Assembly: GCA_014653985.1 (NCBI GenBank)
Contig: JACWDT010000008.1
Location: forward strand, 1-49,902
DNA from: Pelagibacterales bacterium SAG-MED22
Lineage (GTDB): Bacteria > Pseudomonadota > Alphaproteobacteria > Pelagibacterales > Pelagibacteraceae
Direction of reading: 5' to 3'
DNA: 49,902 bases
The position numbers were made by a program, and so were the translations under genes. This document shows, one piece after another, positions 1-6,874 of this stretch. Position 1 is the first letter of the stretch, and each line of letters begins with the position of its first letter. Below the pieces are notes generated by a model. That model did no database searches. It was not told the origin of the DNA and was given only the letters and a program-made list of their open reading frames with translations.

Positions 1-61
1 GAAAATCTTTAGCCGTGTGCTTAAGAAAAGTCTTGAAAGAACTGCTCATAATAAAATTTGA
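1..61 (+). other. possible 3' end of an upstream gene
   Basis: One reading frame is open from base 2 to a TGA at 59-61 and would encode a helical, basic tail ending RTAHNKI. A second frame is open to a TGA at 90-92. Nothing before base 1 is visible, so neither can be identified or confirmed. This is listed only because a gene running in from the left edge is likely in so compact a genome. Confidence 0.2.
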
Positions 62-122
62 TATGTTTAAAAGACAATGCTATATCCCATGAAAAACGTC
101 AATATAATTAAAATAGGATTGA

Positions 123-206
123 ATGAGTTACCCAAAAAAACATAGAGGTCGAAGAAAACAAGGCTCAAAAAAAAGAAGGGCTAAAAGAAAAAATAAAAAG
201 AAGTAA
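123..206 (+). CDS. 27-residue highly basic peptide
   Basis: A short frame runs from ATG at 123 to TAA at 204-206, directly after an AGGATTG stretch that could be a ribosome binding site. About two thirds of the 27 residues are Lys or Arg, with two Gly and one Pro and no acidic residue; it begins MSYPKKHRGRRKQG. It converges on mnmA, whose stop lies 8 bases away. Such composition is typical of small ribosomal or RNA-binding peptides, but it does not match bTHX or L36 as I remember them. An A-rich stretch can mimic Lys-rich coding, so the gene is unproven. I do not assign a function. Confidence 0.4.
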   Translation: MSYPKKHRGRRKQGSKKRRAKRKNKKK

Positions 207-213
207 ATAGCTT

Positions 214-1332
214 CTACTCTTTAATCCAACCACCACCAAGAACTTTATACCCAAATTGGTCTTTGTTATAAAAAACACAAGCTTGTCCTGGTGAAATGCC
301 ATCCTCTGGTAATTTAAGATTTACAGTCCCTGTTTTATTATCATTTAAGAGTACATTTGCATCTAACAAATTACCAGTTGATCGAACTTTAACAAAAATT
401 TTTTTTTCTAATTCTATATTTGGTGCTAATAAATTTATATCTTTTAAAGAAATTGTTTTTTTTCCTAGTTTCTCTTTTGGTCCGACAATTATTTCATTCC
501 TGCCAGAATTAATCTTAAGTACATAGAAAGGTTCTACATCTGAAACCTTTATTCCTTTTCGTTGACCTACTGTAAAATTAATAATTCCATCATGCACTCC
601 TATAACCTCTCCATTTAAATTCTTGATATTTCCTTTTTGAAAAGAGTCAGGTCTAAATCTTTGTATAACTGATGCATAATCTCCATTTGGAACAAAACAA
701 ATATCCTGACTATCTGGCTTATCAGCAACATTTAAATCTAAATTTTTTGCAATTTCTCGAGTTTTATCTTTTAACATTCCACCCAAAGGAAATCTTAAAT
801 AATCTAATTGCTCTCTAGTTGTATTAAATAGAAAATAACTTTGATCTCGATTCTCATCAATGGCTCTGTACATATTTGTGGTATTTTTTTTTGTAATACT
901 TTTTACATAATGGCCAGTCACCATTGCATCTGCATTTAGATCTTTTGCTACCTCAAATAAGTCTTTAAATTTTACTGTTTGATTACATTGCACACAGGGA
1001 ATAGGTGTTTCACCTTTTAAATAACTTTCAACAAAATTATCAATTACTCCTTGTTTAAATTTATCCTGATAATATAAAATTTTGTGTTCAATATCTAATT
1101 TATGAGCCACACGTTTTGCATCCATAATATCTTGACCAGAACAACATTGTTTAGAAGCTGCTACTTCCTTACCATCATCGTATAATTTTAATGTAATACC
1201 TATAACTTTATAACCCTCTTTTTTCATCATGCCTGCAACGGTGGAAGAATCTACACCACCAGACATAGCTACAACCACAGTTGTATCTGATGGTTTTTTA
1301 TTAAAACCTAAAGAGTTTAATTCTTCGTTCAT
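214..1332 (-). CDS. mnmA: tRNA-specific 2-thiouridylase MnmA
   Basis: Cytoplasmic enzyme that activates and thiolates U34 of the Lys, Glu and Gln tRNAs to give the 2-thio group of mnm5s2U. The 372 residues match the family length. The ATP-pyrophosphatase P-loop SGGVDSS is at residues 24-30. The Cys pair expected for sulfur transfer is present, with C116 in PCVQCN and C212 in SQDICF. The DQSYFL tRNA-binding motif is at 163-168, and a beta-barrel C-terminal part ends with [11 protein letters not shown]. The ATG at 1332 gives a short N-terminal extension before the P-loop, as usual. It is divergent from the DUF3553 gene, with about 41 bases between the starts, and convergent with the small basic ORF. 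No anomaly seen. Confidence 0.97.
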   Translation of the reverse strand: MNEELNSLGFNKKPSDTTVVVAMSGGVDSSTVAGMMKKEGYKVIGITLKLYDDGKEVAASKQCCSGQDIMDAKRVAHKLDIEHKILYYQDKFKQGVIDNFVESYLKGETPIPCVQCNQTVKFKDLFEVAKDLNADAMVTGHYVKSITKKNTTNMYRAIDENRDQSYFLFNTTREQLDYLRFPLGGMLKDKTREIAKNLDLNVADKPDSQDICFVPNGDYASVIQRFRPDSFQKGNIKNLNGEVIGVHDGIINFTVGQRKGIKVSDVEPFYVLKINSGRNEIIVGPKEKLGKKTISLKDINLLAPNIELEKKIFVKVRSTGNLLDANVLLNDNKTGTVNLKLPEDGISPGQACVFYNKDQFGYKVLGGGWIKE

Positions 1333-1373
1333 AAGGTGGTATTTATACTCATTTACAATATAAGTTAAATTAA

Positions 1374-1544
1374 ATGATTTTAGATTATGAACCAGGTGAC
1401 AAAGTCACTAATCCAAACAATAAAGAATGGGGTATAGGACAGGTACAATCTATTATAAATGACAAAGTTACTGTGAACTTTGAAAATGCAGGTAAAAAAG
1501 TAATTAATGCACATAACATTGAACTAAGAAAACTTGGTAAATAA
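1374..1544 (+). CDS. DUF3553 family small protein
   Basis: A 56-residue protein starting [11 protein letters not shown] at 1374 and ending RKLGK at 1544. The order [26 protein letters not shown], then a short basic end fits the DUF3553 family: a single small SH3/CarD-like beta domain common in alphaproteobacteria and of unknown biochemical role. The family is often compared to the tudor-like RNA-polymerase-interacting fold; that is knowledge of the fold, not something seen here. It lies only 3 bases before the cysQ-like gene, so the two are probably one transcript. A long frame on the opposite strand over this gene is a shadow. Confidence 0.8.
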   Translation: MILDYEPGDKVTNPNNKEWGIGQVQSIINDKVTVNFENAGKKVINAHNIELRKLGK

Positions 1545-1547
1545 AAA

Positions 1548-2312
1548 ATGGATTTAAAAAAGATTGTTAAGGATTTAATTAAAAGTTTTTTAATAGCTGG
1601 AGACTTGGCTATTGAATTAAGAGCAAAAGGTTTAATTAAAGAAATTAAATCAGACAACACACCTGTGAGCAATGGAGATATAGAAGTAAACAAGCTTATT
1701 ACAAAAGAAATATCTAAGATAACACCTGAGATCCCAATAATTTCTGAAGAAAGCTTGGAGAATAAAGATAAATCAAATTTAAAAAATTTTTGGCTAATTG
1801 ATCCAATTGATGGAACAAACGATTACATAAATAATTTAGAAGAATTTACAATTAATGCTGGATTAATAGTGGATAATAAACCAGTGGCGGGTCTAATCAA
1901 TGCTCCTGCTAAGAAAAGAATGTTTTACTCTTATGGAGAAGGTAACGCATATGAACTTAAAAAAGGGAAGGAATTAAATCTCAGTGAGAAAATTATAAAA
2001 AATACGAACCTAGTTAAATTTATTTCATACTCAAATCAAATTAAGCCTGAGATTCAAAAAATTTATGATGATCTGGGAGTAAAGAAAAATATTAAAATGA
2101 AAAGTTCCTTGAAATTCTGTGTAGTTGCAACGGGTGAATACGATGGTTATGTTGCGGAACCAAGAGCTTATGAGTGGGATATAGCAGCCGGTCACGCAAT
2201 TTTAATTCATGCTGGAGGAGAAGTTACAGATTTCAATGGAAATGAAATTTTATATGGCAAACCAAATTTAAAAAATACAAGTCTAATATTAAAAAGCAAA
2301 ACTATATTATAA
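1548..2312 (+). CDS. cysQ: inositol-monophosphatase-family phosphatase, CysQ-like 3'(2'),5'-bisphosphate nucleotidase
   Basis: Mg-dependent phosphatase of the IMPase superfamily, 254 residues. Metal-binding motifs are in order: the EE of SEES at 66-69, DPIDGTNDY at 85-93, and WDIAAGHA at 210-217, where D211 is the third metal ligand. The length and the SEES plus DPIDGT spacing fit CysQ, which removes 3'-phosphoadenosine 5'-phosphate made during sulfate or sulfonate metabolism; inositol monophosphatase is the alternative. It follows the DUF3553 gene by 3 bases and its TAA overlaps the ATG of the next small gene (TAATG), which suggests translational coupling. I am sure of the family and less sure of the substrate. 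Confidence 0.85.
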   Translation: MDLKKIVKDLIKSFLIAGDLAIELRAKGLIKEIKSDNTPVSNGDIEVNKLITKEISKITPEIPIISEESLENKDKSNLKNFWLIDPIDGTNDYINNLEEFTINAGLIVDNKPVAGLINAPAKKRMFYSYGEGNAYELKKGKELNLSEKIIKNTNLVKFISYSNQIKPEIQKIYDDLGVKKNIKMKSSLKFCVVATGEYDGYVAEPRAYEWDIAAGHAILIHAGGEVTDFNGNEILYGKPNLKNTSLILKSKTIL

Positions 2313-2455
2313 TGGATGAACAACTAAGAATTATACTAATAATAATTGTTTCAGTCTCAATTTTTGGATTATTAGTTTTTGTTTTTGTAAAAAATTATAT
2401 TAGAAATAAAATTAATCGTCTTTTAGAAGATGAGGATAAAAACAATTTAGAGTAA
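2312..2455 (+). CDS. 47-residue single-span membrane protein
   Basis: The ATG overlaps the stop of the cysQ-like gene (TAATG). The product is 47 residues: a short N-terminus MDEQLR, one hydrophobic span at about residues 7-26, then a charged tail ending EDEDKNNLE. The charge pattern suggests a bitopic protein with the tail in the cytoplasm. Its last 9 bases overlap the 3' end of recX on the other strand. I do not recognise a family. The tight coupling to an established gene is the main reason to accept it. Confidence 0.5.
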   Translation: MDEQLRIILIIIVSVSIFGLLVFVFVKNYIRNKINRLLEDEDKNNLE

Positions 2456-3010
2456 ATTAATAATTTTTAAAAATTCATCCTTTTCTATATCCATAACTTT
2501 TTTTGAGGTTTCAAAATCAAAACCATTTCTTGCCAATAATGATATATCTTTTTTATAAAATAAAGTTCTATTATCTTCAGCCCTTGCTGGCCCAATTCTT
2601 TTTTTTTTACAAATTTTAATTGCAGAAAAAAAATCTTGATCACTATTGTCATCTCTAATTTTATTTACTGTCTCCTTAATAAACTCTTGATTTATTCCTT
2701 TTCCCATTAAGTAGTTACGAATTTTATTCAGTGAATTTCCTCTTTGAACCATACTTTTTGCTTTACTTTCAGAGAAGAATTGATCGTTAATAAATTTATT
2801 TTTTTCTAAGTCAGATAAAACAATATCGATTAGTTTATTAACATCTTTTTTTCTTTTATCAGATGCAGAAAGTTTCATATATTTTTTTAATAGGTATGTT
2901 TTTAGCTGTTGTTTAGAGGGCGCATACTTTTCAACATATGTGTATGCAAAACTTCTCATTTCATCAACTGTGACTTGAAGAGTTTTTTTTCTATTTCTTA
3001 TAGGAATCAT
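2447..3010 (-). CDS. recX: RecX family regulatory protein
   Basis: A 187-residue, Lys-rich, all-helical protein. It has the three-helix repeats of RecX: AYTYVEKYAPSKQQLKTYL near 23-41, then FINDQFFSESKAKSMVQRG near 73-91, then a segment with IRNYLMGKGI and LARNGF near the end. RecX binds RecA filaments and limits recombinase activity. No recA is in the window. The family is poorly conserved at sequence level, so the call rests on repeat pattern and length. The gene is convergent with, and overlaps by 9 bases, the 47-residue membrane ORF, and is divergent from the ABA4-like gene. Confidence 0.75.
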   Translation of the reverse strand: MIPIRNRKKTLQVTVDEMRSFAYTYVEKYAPSKQQLKTYLLKKYMKLSASDKRKKDVNKLIDIVLSDLEKNKFINDQFFSESKAKSMVQRGNSLNKIRNYLMGKGINQEFIKETVNKIRDDNSDQDFFSAIKICKKKRIGPARAEDNRTLFYKKDISLLARNGFDFETSKKVMDIEKDEFLKIINLL

Positions 3011-3036
3011 GATTAGATTGAATATAATATACTTAA

Positions 3037-3510
3037 ATGATCGAACAAATTTATACTTATTTTGCTATTGAAACTCTTTATATGTGGATTAATCTAGGAG
3101 TTGTTCCATTCTGGTTTATTTTAATCTTTTTTCCACAATCTTACTTATGTAGATTTTTTATAACCTCTATTTTCCCATTTGTATTACTGAGCTGTGCTTA
3201 TATTTTTATTTTATACAAATCTTTCCTTAATGGTTATGATTTTGACGGAAATTTTAGTCTTTATTTAGGATTAAATGAATTATCAAGATTATTTGAAGAC
3301 TCATTGTACTTGATGATTTTCTGGACTCATTTCATCGCTATTAATTTATTTGTTGGTGGATGGATAGTTAAAGACTCTCAAAAATTTTCCATTAATAAAA
3401 TTCTCCTTGCCTTACCTTTGATAATTACATATTTGGTAGGACCTATCGGTATATTTATTTACTGGATAATCAGAATTTTTTACGCGAAGAGAATAAATCT
3501 GTATGAATGA
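3037..3510 (+). CDS. ABA4-like integral membrane protein
   Basis: A 157-residue protein with four predicted membrane spans (about 15-35, 40-60, 92-110, 122-147). The segment WTHFIAINLFVGGWIVKDSQ at about 96-115 matches the H..A.DLFVG.WI..D signature of the ABA4-like (DUF4281) family, and GPIGIFIYWIIR fits its last span. Plant ABA4 takes part in neoxanthin formation, while bacterial members have no proven role. The 3' end overlaps the next gene by 8 bases, so the two are co-translated. A link to carotenoid or retinal chemistry is only a guess here. Confidence 0.72.
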   Translation: MIEQIYTYFAIETLYMWINLGVVPFWFILIFFPQSYLCRFFITSIFPFVLLSCAYIFILYKSFLNGYDFDGNFSLYLGLNELSRLFEDSLYLMIFWTHFIAINLFVGGWIVKDSQKFSINKILLALPLIITYLVGPIGIFIYWIIRIFYAKRINLYE

Positions 3511-4081
3511 TCAGATAGATTTCTATTTTGATATAATCAGCCCCTACGCCTTCATTGCGTATAAAAATATTATTAATATTAAAAACATTAAATTTAACTT
3601 TAAACCAATTCTACTAGGTGGCCTACATAACCTAGTTGGTATAACTGCTCCAGCTTTCAATAAATTTAAATTAAAAAATATGAAAAATGATTGTGAATTA
3701 ATTTCTAAAAAAAATAAAGTAAATTTTGTTTGGAACTCAAATTTTCCAATTAATTCACTTTATATTATGAGGGGCTACTTGTTTGTAGAAGGAAATAAAA
3801 AAAATAAATATTTGGAAACTTTTTTTAATGCATATTGGCAGGATAATGTAGATTTAAATATCGAAGATAATATAATTCAATTATTAAATAATTTAAGTAT
3901 CGATCATAAAGAATTTTTAAAAAGTATTGGTGAACAAGAAATAAAAGATGAATTAAAAAACCTTACTCTTGAAGCTTTTGAAAGGGACATTTTTGGAGCT
4001 CCTACTTTTGTTGTTAATAACAAAATTTTTTGGGGACAAGACCGTTTAGAATATGCAATAGATGAATTGATTAGTAATTAA
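3503..4081 (+). CDS. DsbA-family 2-hydroxychromene-2-carboxylate isomerase-like protein
   Basis: A 192-residue thioredoxin-fold protein of the kappa-GST/HCCA isomerase type. It starts with DFYFDIISPYAFIAY, in which SPYA replaces the CxxC of true DsbA proteins. It carries the conserved GAPTFVVNNKIFWGQDRL near 165-182 with its cis-proline. The family uses glutathione to isomerise 2-hydroxychromene-2-carboxylate in naphthalene breakdown. Most oceanic homologues probably have other substrates, so the reaction is not claimed. The start overlaps the ABA4-like gene by 8 bases. The 3' end overlaps the convergent rhodanese gene by 4 bases, sharing the stop region. Confidence 0.84.
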   Translation: MNDQIDFYFDIISPYAFIAYKNIINIKNIKFNFKPILLGGLHNLVGITAPAFNKFKLKNMKNDCELISKKNKVNFVWNSNFPINSLYIMRGYLFVEGNKKNKYLETFFNAYWQDNVDLNIEDNIIQLLNNLSIDHKEFLKSIGEQEIKDELKNLTLEAFERDIFGAPTFVVNNKIFWGQDRLEYAIDELISN

Positions 4082-4461
4082 ACTATTTTAAATTTACTTT
4101 GTCTGATTGCTCCAAATCCACCATCAATATGAGAAACATTTTTAAATCCCATATCTTTTAAAGTTTTTGCTGCAAGTGCAGATCTTAATCCACCTGCACA
4201 AAATAAAACCATCTCTTTATTTTGATCAAGCTTTCCTTCTTTAAAATAAGGGCTTTCAGGGTCCAACCAAAATTCAAGCATACCCCTAGGTATATGATGC
4301 GAACCCTCTACTTTTCCATCTCTTTCTAATTCTCTTATGTCCCTGATATCGATTAAATTACATTTTTGGCTATCGTGCAATTTGAAAGCTTCATCCTTAT
4401 CAATTGTATTTATTACATCTAAAGCAGCCTGAACTAAAGATTGTGCTGATTTTATAGTCAT
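4078..4461 (-). CDS. rhodanese-like sulfurtransferase domain protein
   Basis: A single rhodanese domain of 127 residues with no signal peptide, so cytoplasmic. The domain start CNLIDIRDIRE (34-44), the SHHIPRG loop and the active-site loop with C88 in LFCAGGLRSA are all present, followed by MGFKNVSHIDGG. C88 would carry the persulfide. The partner is not shown by context: neighbours are the HCCA isomerase-like gene (convergent, 4-base overlap) and the FkbM gene (divergent, 21 bases apart). Single-domain rhodaneses supply sulfur or act in detoxification, and which applies here is open. Confidence 0.86.
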   Translation of the reverse strand: MTIKSAQSLVQAALDVINTIDKDEAFKLHDSQKCNLIDIRDIRELERDGKVEGSHHIPRGMLEFWLDPESPYFKEGKLDQNKEMVLFCAGGLRSALAAKTLKDMGFKNVSHIDGGFGAIRQSKFKIV

Positions 4462-4482
4462 AATTAATTATACCTACTTATC

Positions 4483-5262
4483 ATGTTTTCAAAAAAATTA
4501 AAACCAGTCTTTGTAGAAAACACAAACCTAATAAGAATTGGACCGAAGAGAGATGGTGGTTACGTTTTAGATAAAAGAATTATAAATAAAATAGATCATA
4601 TTATTACTTGTGGTCTAAGTGATGATTGGGAGTTTGAAAAAGAATTCTATAACATGAATGATAAAGTAAAAATATTAGCTTACGATCACACTGTGGATAC
4701 AAATTTTTGGGTAAGAAAATTTGTTAATGATCTAGTCGGTCTATTTCTATTTAAAAAACTTAAGATTTGGAAAATAATTAAAATATTACAATATATTGAT
4801 TATCGCAATTTTTTTTCAAAAAAAAATAAACATTTAAAGTTAATGATAAGTGACAAAAATATTTCAAACCAGCAGATAACAATTAAAAAAATTTTAAGCA
4901 AAAGAAAAAATATTTTGCTAAAAGTAGATATAGAAGGTGCAGAATATAAAATTCTAAAAGATATTTTATCTAACTTCAAGAAAATCAATTGTTTAATTAT
5001 CGAATTTCACTCAGTGAGAGAAAATTTAGATAAAATCTATAAATTTGTAGATAAAATAAAAAACCTCAAACTAATACATATACACGGCAATAACATAAAT
5101 AAATTAGACTCATCTGGATATCCTTATGCTTTAGAGCTAACTTTCGTAAATTCAAAAAAAATAAAATATAAAAATAAAAAAAATTTAAAAAAATACCCTA
5201 TTTCAAACATTGATTACCCTAGCGTTAAAAGGAACGAGGATATAAATTTAATTTTTAATTAA
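4483..5262 (+). CDS. FkbM-like methyltransferase
   Basis: A 259-residue protein with an N-terminal RIGPKRDGGYVL segment, then CGLSDDWEFEKEF, and the class I methyltransferase block KVDIEGAEY at 147-155 that defines FkbM-type O-methyltransferases. It is very rich in Lys, Ile and Asn, more so than the flanking housekeeping genes. It is 7 bases upstream of a glycosyltransferase-like gene. FkbM proteins near glycosyltransferases usually methylate sugars of surface polysaccharide or glycans; that role is inferred from the pairing. The GG in DGGYVL and the glycine loop expected for SAM are weak, so the substrate cannot be given. Confidence 0.7.
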   Translation: MFSKKLKPVFVENTNLIRIGPKRDGGYVLDKRIINKIDHIITCGLSDDWEFEKEFYNMNDKVKILAYDHTVDTNFWVRKFVNDLVGLFLFKKLKIWKIIKILQYIDYRNFFSKKNKHLKLMISDKNISNQQITIKKILSKRKNILLKVDIEGAEYKILKDILSNFKKINCLIIEFHSVRENLDKIYKFVDKIKNLKLIHIHGNNINKLDSSGYPYALELTFVNSKKIKYKNKKNLKKYPISNIDYPSVKRNEDINLIFN

Positions 5263-5269
5263 TTATATT

Positions 5270-6283
5270 ATGAAAAAAGTAAATATTAAGGATAAAAAAT
5301 TTTTAGTTAAGTTATTTATAAAACTTGCACGGAAATTAGGATTTGAAATAATTGATCAAAATAATTTTACTTTACCAACAAACAGAAAAAACCTTAATGA
5401 TAATTTAAATGTTTTAAATTCAAAATGCATAAGTCTTCCTTTGGGTGAAGTAAAAATAACAAGAAATATAGACAGTTTGATAATAATTTTTAGATCTTTT
5501 ACAAATGAAGATAAGCTTCTGTCTCAAAATAAAAAAAGATTATTTGAAAAAGACAAAAAAGAATACACACTGAGGTCACTTCAATCAATTTGTAAAAATA
5601 TAATTAAAATTGAAGAAGAAATGAAAAATATTAATATTTTTTTAAAAATAATTGATGATAATTCAAATGAAAATATAAAAGAACAAATTAAAGTTATATG
5701 TGAAAGATATCAAATTAAGTACGAAATGAGTAATCTTGATAAAAATAAATATAAAAAACAAATGAAATTTTCTAACAATGAAAGAATGCTAGCCCACAAC
5801 TGTCACATATATGAGTCAAAAGAATATGCTATTAATTCTAATTTTGATTTAATTTATTTTGTTGAAGATGATTATATTCATGAAGATGATGCTTTATGTG
5901 AAATGATATACAGCTATCAAAAAATTTCATCTCAAATAAATGACGAATTGGTATTGTGCCCTTCAGATTATCCTTATTTATATGTAAATACTGAACATAC
6001 TCAAAATTTAATTGGCTATAAGAGACATTGGAGACAAGTGAACCAAAGCTTGTGCACATATTTAATTTCAAAACAAACTCTAAAAAAATATTGGTCATAC
6101 TATGAAGATATGTTTTTAAATAATTATGATCCGTACGAAAAACCACTTCATAACTTATATAAAAAAATTCATTGCTTTTCTCCAATGCCCTCTATAAGTG
6201 TTCACTTAACAAATATTAATTCAATTTATGGGCTCTCCCCTTTAAAAAATTGGAAAGAATTGTGGGACAAAAATAATTATTAA
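5270..6283 (+). CDS. glycosyltransferase-like protein (GT-A type, family uncertain)
   Basis: A 337-residue soluble protein. Residues 67-132 look like the nucleotide-binding half of a GT-A fold, with SLIIIFRSFTN and FLKIIDDNS. FVEDDYIHEDD at 197-207 supplies the acidic metal-binding motif. A later His-containing SISVHLTNINSIYGLSP fits the acceptor side. The first 40 residues (KLARKLGFEIID) resemble the leader often found on FkbM or glycosyltransferase proteins. It sits between the FkbM gene and bcp and is likely one transcript with FkbM. A surface-glycan role is inferred; donor and acceptor are unknown. Confidence 0.6.
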   Translation: MKKVNIKDKKFLVKLFIKLARKLGFEIIDQNNFTLPTNRKNLNDNLNVLNSKCISLPLGEVKITRNIDSLIIIFRSFTNEDKLLSQNKKRLFEKDKKEYTLRSLQSICKNIIKIEEEMKNINIFLKIIDDNSNENIKEQIKVICERYQIKYEMSNLDKNKYKKQMKFSNNERMLAHNCHIYESKEYAINSNFDLIYFVEDDYIHEDDALCEMIYSYQKISSQINDELVLCPSDYPYLYVNTEHTQNLIGYKRHWRQVNQSLCTYLISKQTLKKYWSYYEDMFLNNYDPYEKPLHNLYKKIHCFSPMPSISVHLTNINSIYGLSPLKNWKELWDKNNY

Positions 6284-6286
6284 TAA

Positions 6287-6751
6287 ATGAAATTAAATTC
6301 TAAAGCGCCAATTTTTGATTTACCTTCCACTTCTAACAAAAAGTATTTTTTAAAAAATTCTGTTGGAAATTACGTTGTTTTATATTTTTATCCAAAAGAT
6401 GATACTCCTGGATGTACAATTGAAACTAATGAATTTAACAAATTACTGCCTAAATTTAAAAAATTACAATGTGAAGTTTATGGTATTTCAAAAGATAGTT
6501 TAAAGAGTCATGATAAATTTAAAGATAAATATAAAATTAAATTTGATTTGTTGGCAGACGAAGAATTAAAAGTTCTAAAAAAATATAAAGTATGGAAAAA
6601 GAAGAAATTTATGGGAAGGGAATTCATGGGAGTAGTTAGAACTACATATTTACTTGATAAAAAAGGGCAAATATTAAATGTTTGGAACAACGTTAAAGCC
6701 AAAGACCATGCTATTGAAGTATTAGAAACCCTTAAAAGTAACATAAAGTAA
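6287..6751 (+). CDS. bcp: thiol peroxidase Bcp (peroxiredoxin Q)
   Basis: A 154-residue thioredoxin-fold peroxidase that reduces H2O2 and organic peroxides in the cytoplasm. The peroxidatic Cys is C43 in DDTPGCTIETNEF. The resolving Cys found five residues later in E. coli BCP is absent (N48), so this is an atypical or 1-Cys member; C62 in KLQCEVYG is the only other obvious Cys. The conserved Arg lies in MGVVRTTYL. It begins 3 bases after the glycosyltransferase gene and is followed by a clear hairpin terminator. Confidence 0.92.
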   Translation: MKLNSKAPIFDLPSTSNKKYFLKNSVGNYVVLYFYPKDDTPGCTIETNEFNKLLPKFKKLQCEVYGISKDSLKSHDKFKDKYKIKFDLLADEELKVLKKYKVWKKKKFMGREFMGVVRTTYLLDKKGQILNVWNNVKAKDHAIEVLETLKSNIK

Positions 6752-6776
6752 AAGGCCCCTTTCGGGGCCCTTAATT
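6750..6776 (+). terminator. hairpin terminator after bcp
   Basis: GGCCCC (6754-6759), a four-base loop TTTC, then GGGGCC (6764-6769) form a six-pair G/C-only stem. This stands out in an A/T-rich region right after the bcp stop codon. The trailing sequence CTTAATTAACT is only modestly T-rich, so termination may be partial. Confidence 0.75.
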
Positions 6777-6815
6777 AACTAACAAGAGAGAGATATTTTG
6801 TTAATTTCTTTTTGT

Positions 6816-6862
6816 TAGGAGCTCTTCAATGAGATAACGACATGGAGATCGAAGAGCCCCTA
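6816..6862 (-). other. imperfect hairpin in the amtB 3' region
   Basis: GCTCTTC at 6821-6827 pairs with GAAGAGC at 6851-6857. The stem is extended outward by four more pairs (6816-6819 with 6859-6862) after one mismatch, and the loop is 23 bases. It lies 13 bases past the amtB stop when read leftward. No T-run follows on the amtB strand, so this is not a classic terminator. It may be an mRNA 3'-end structure or part of a small RNA; the sequence does not decide. Confidence 0.35.
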
Positions 6863-6874
6863 TATTGCATGCAA

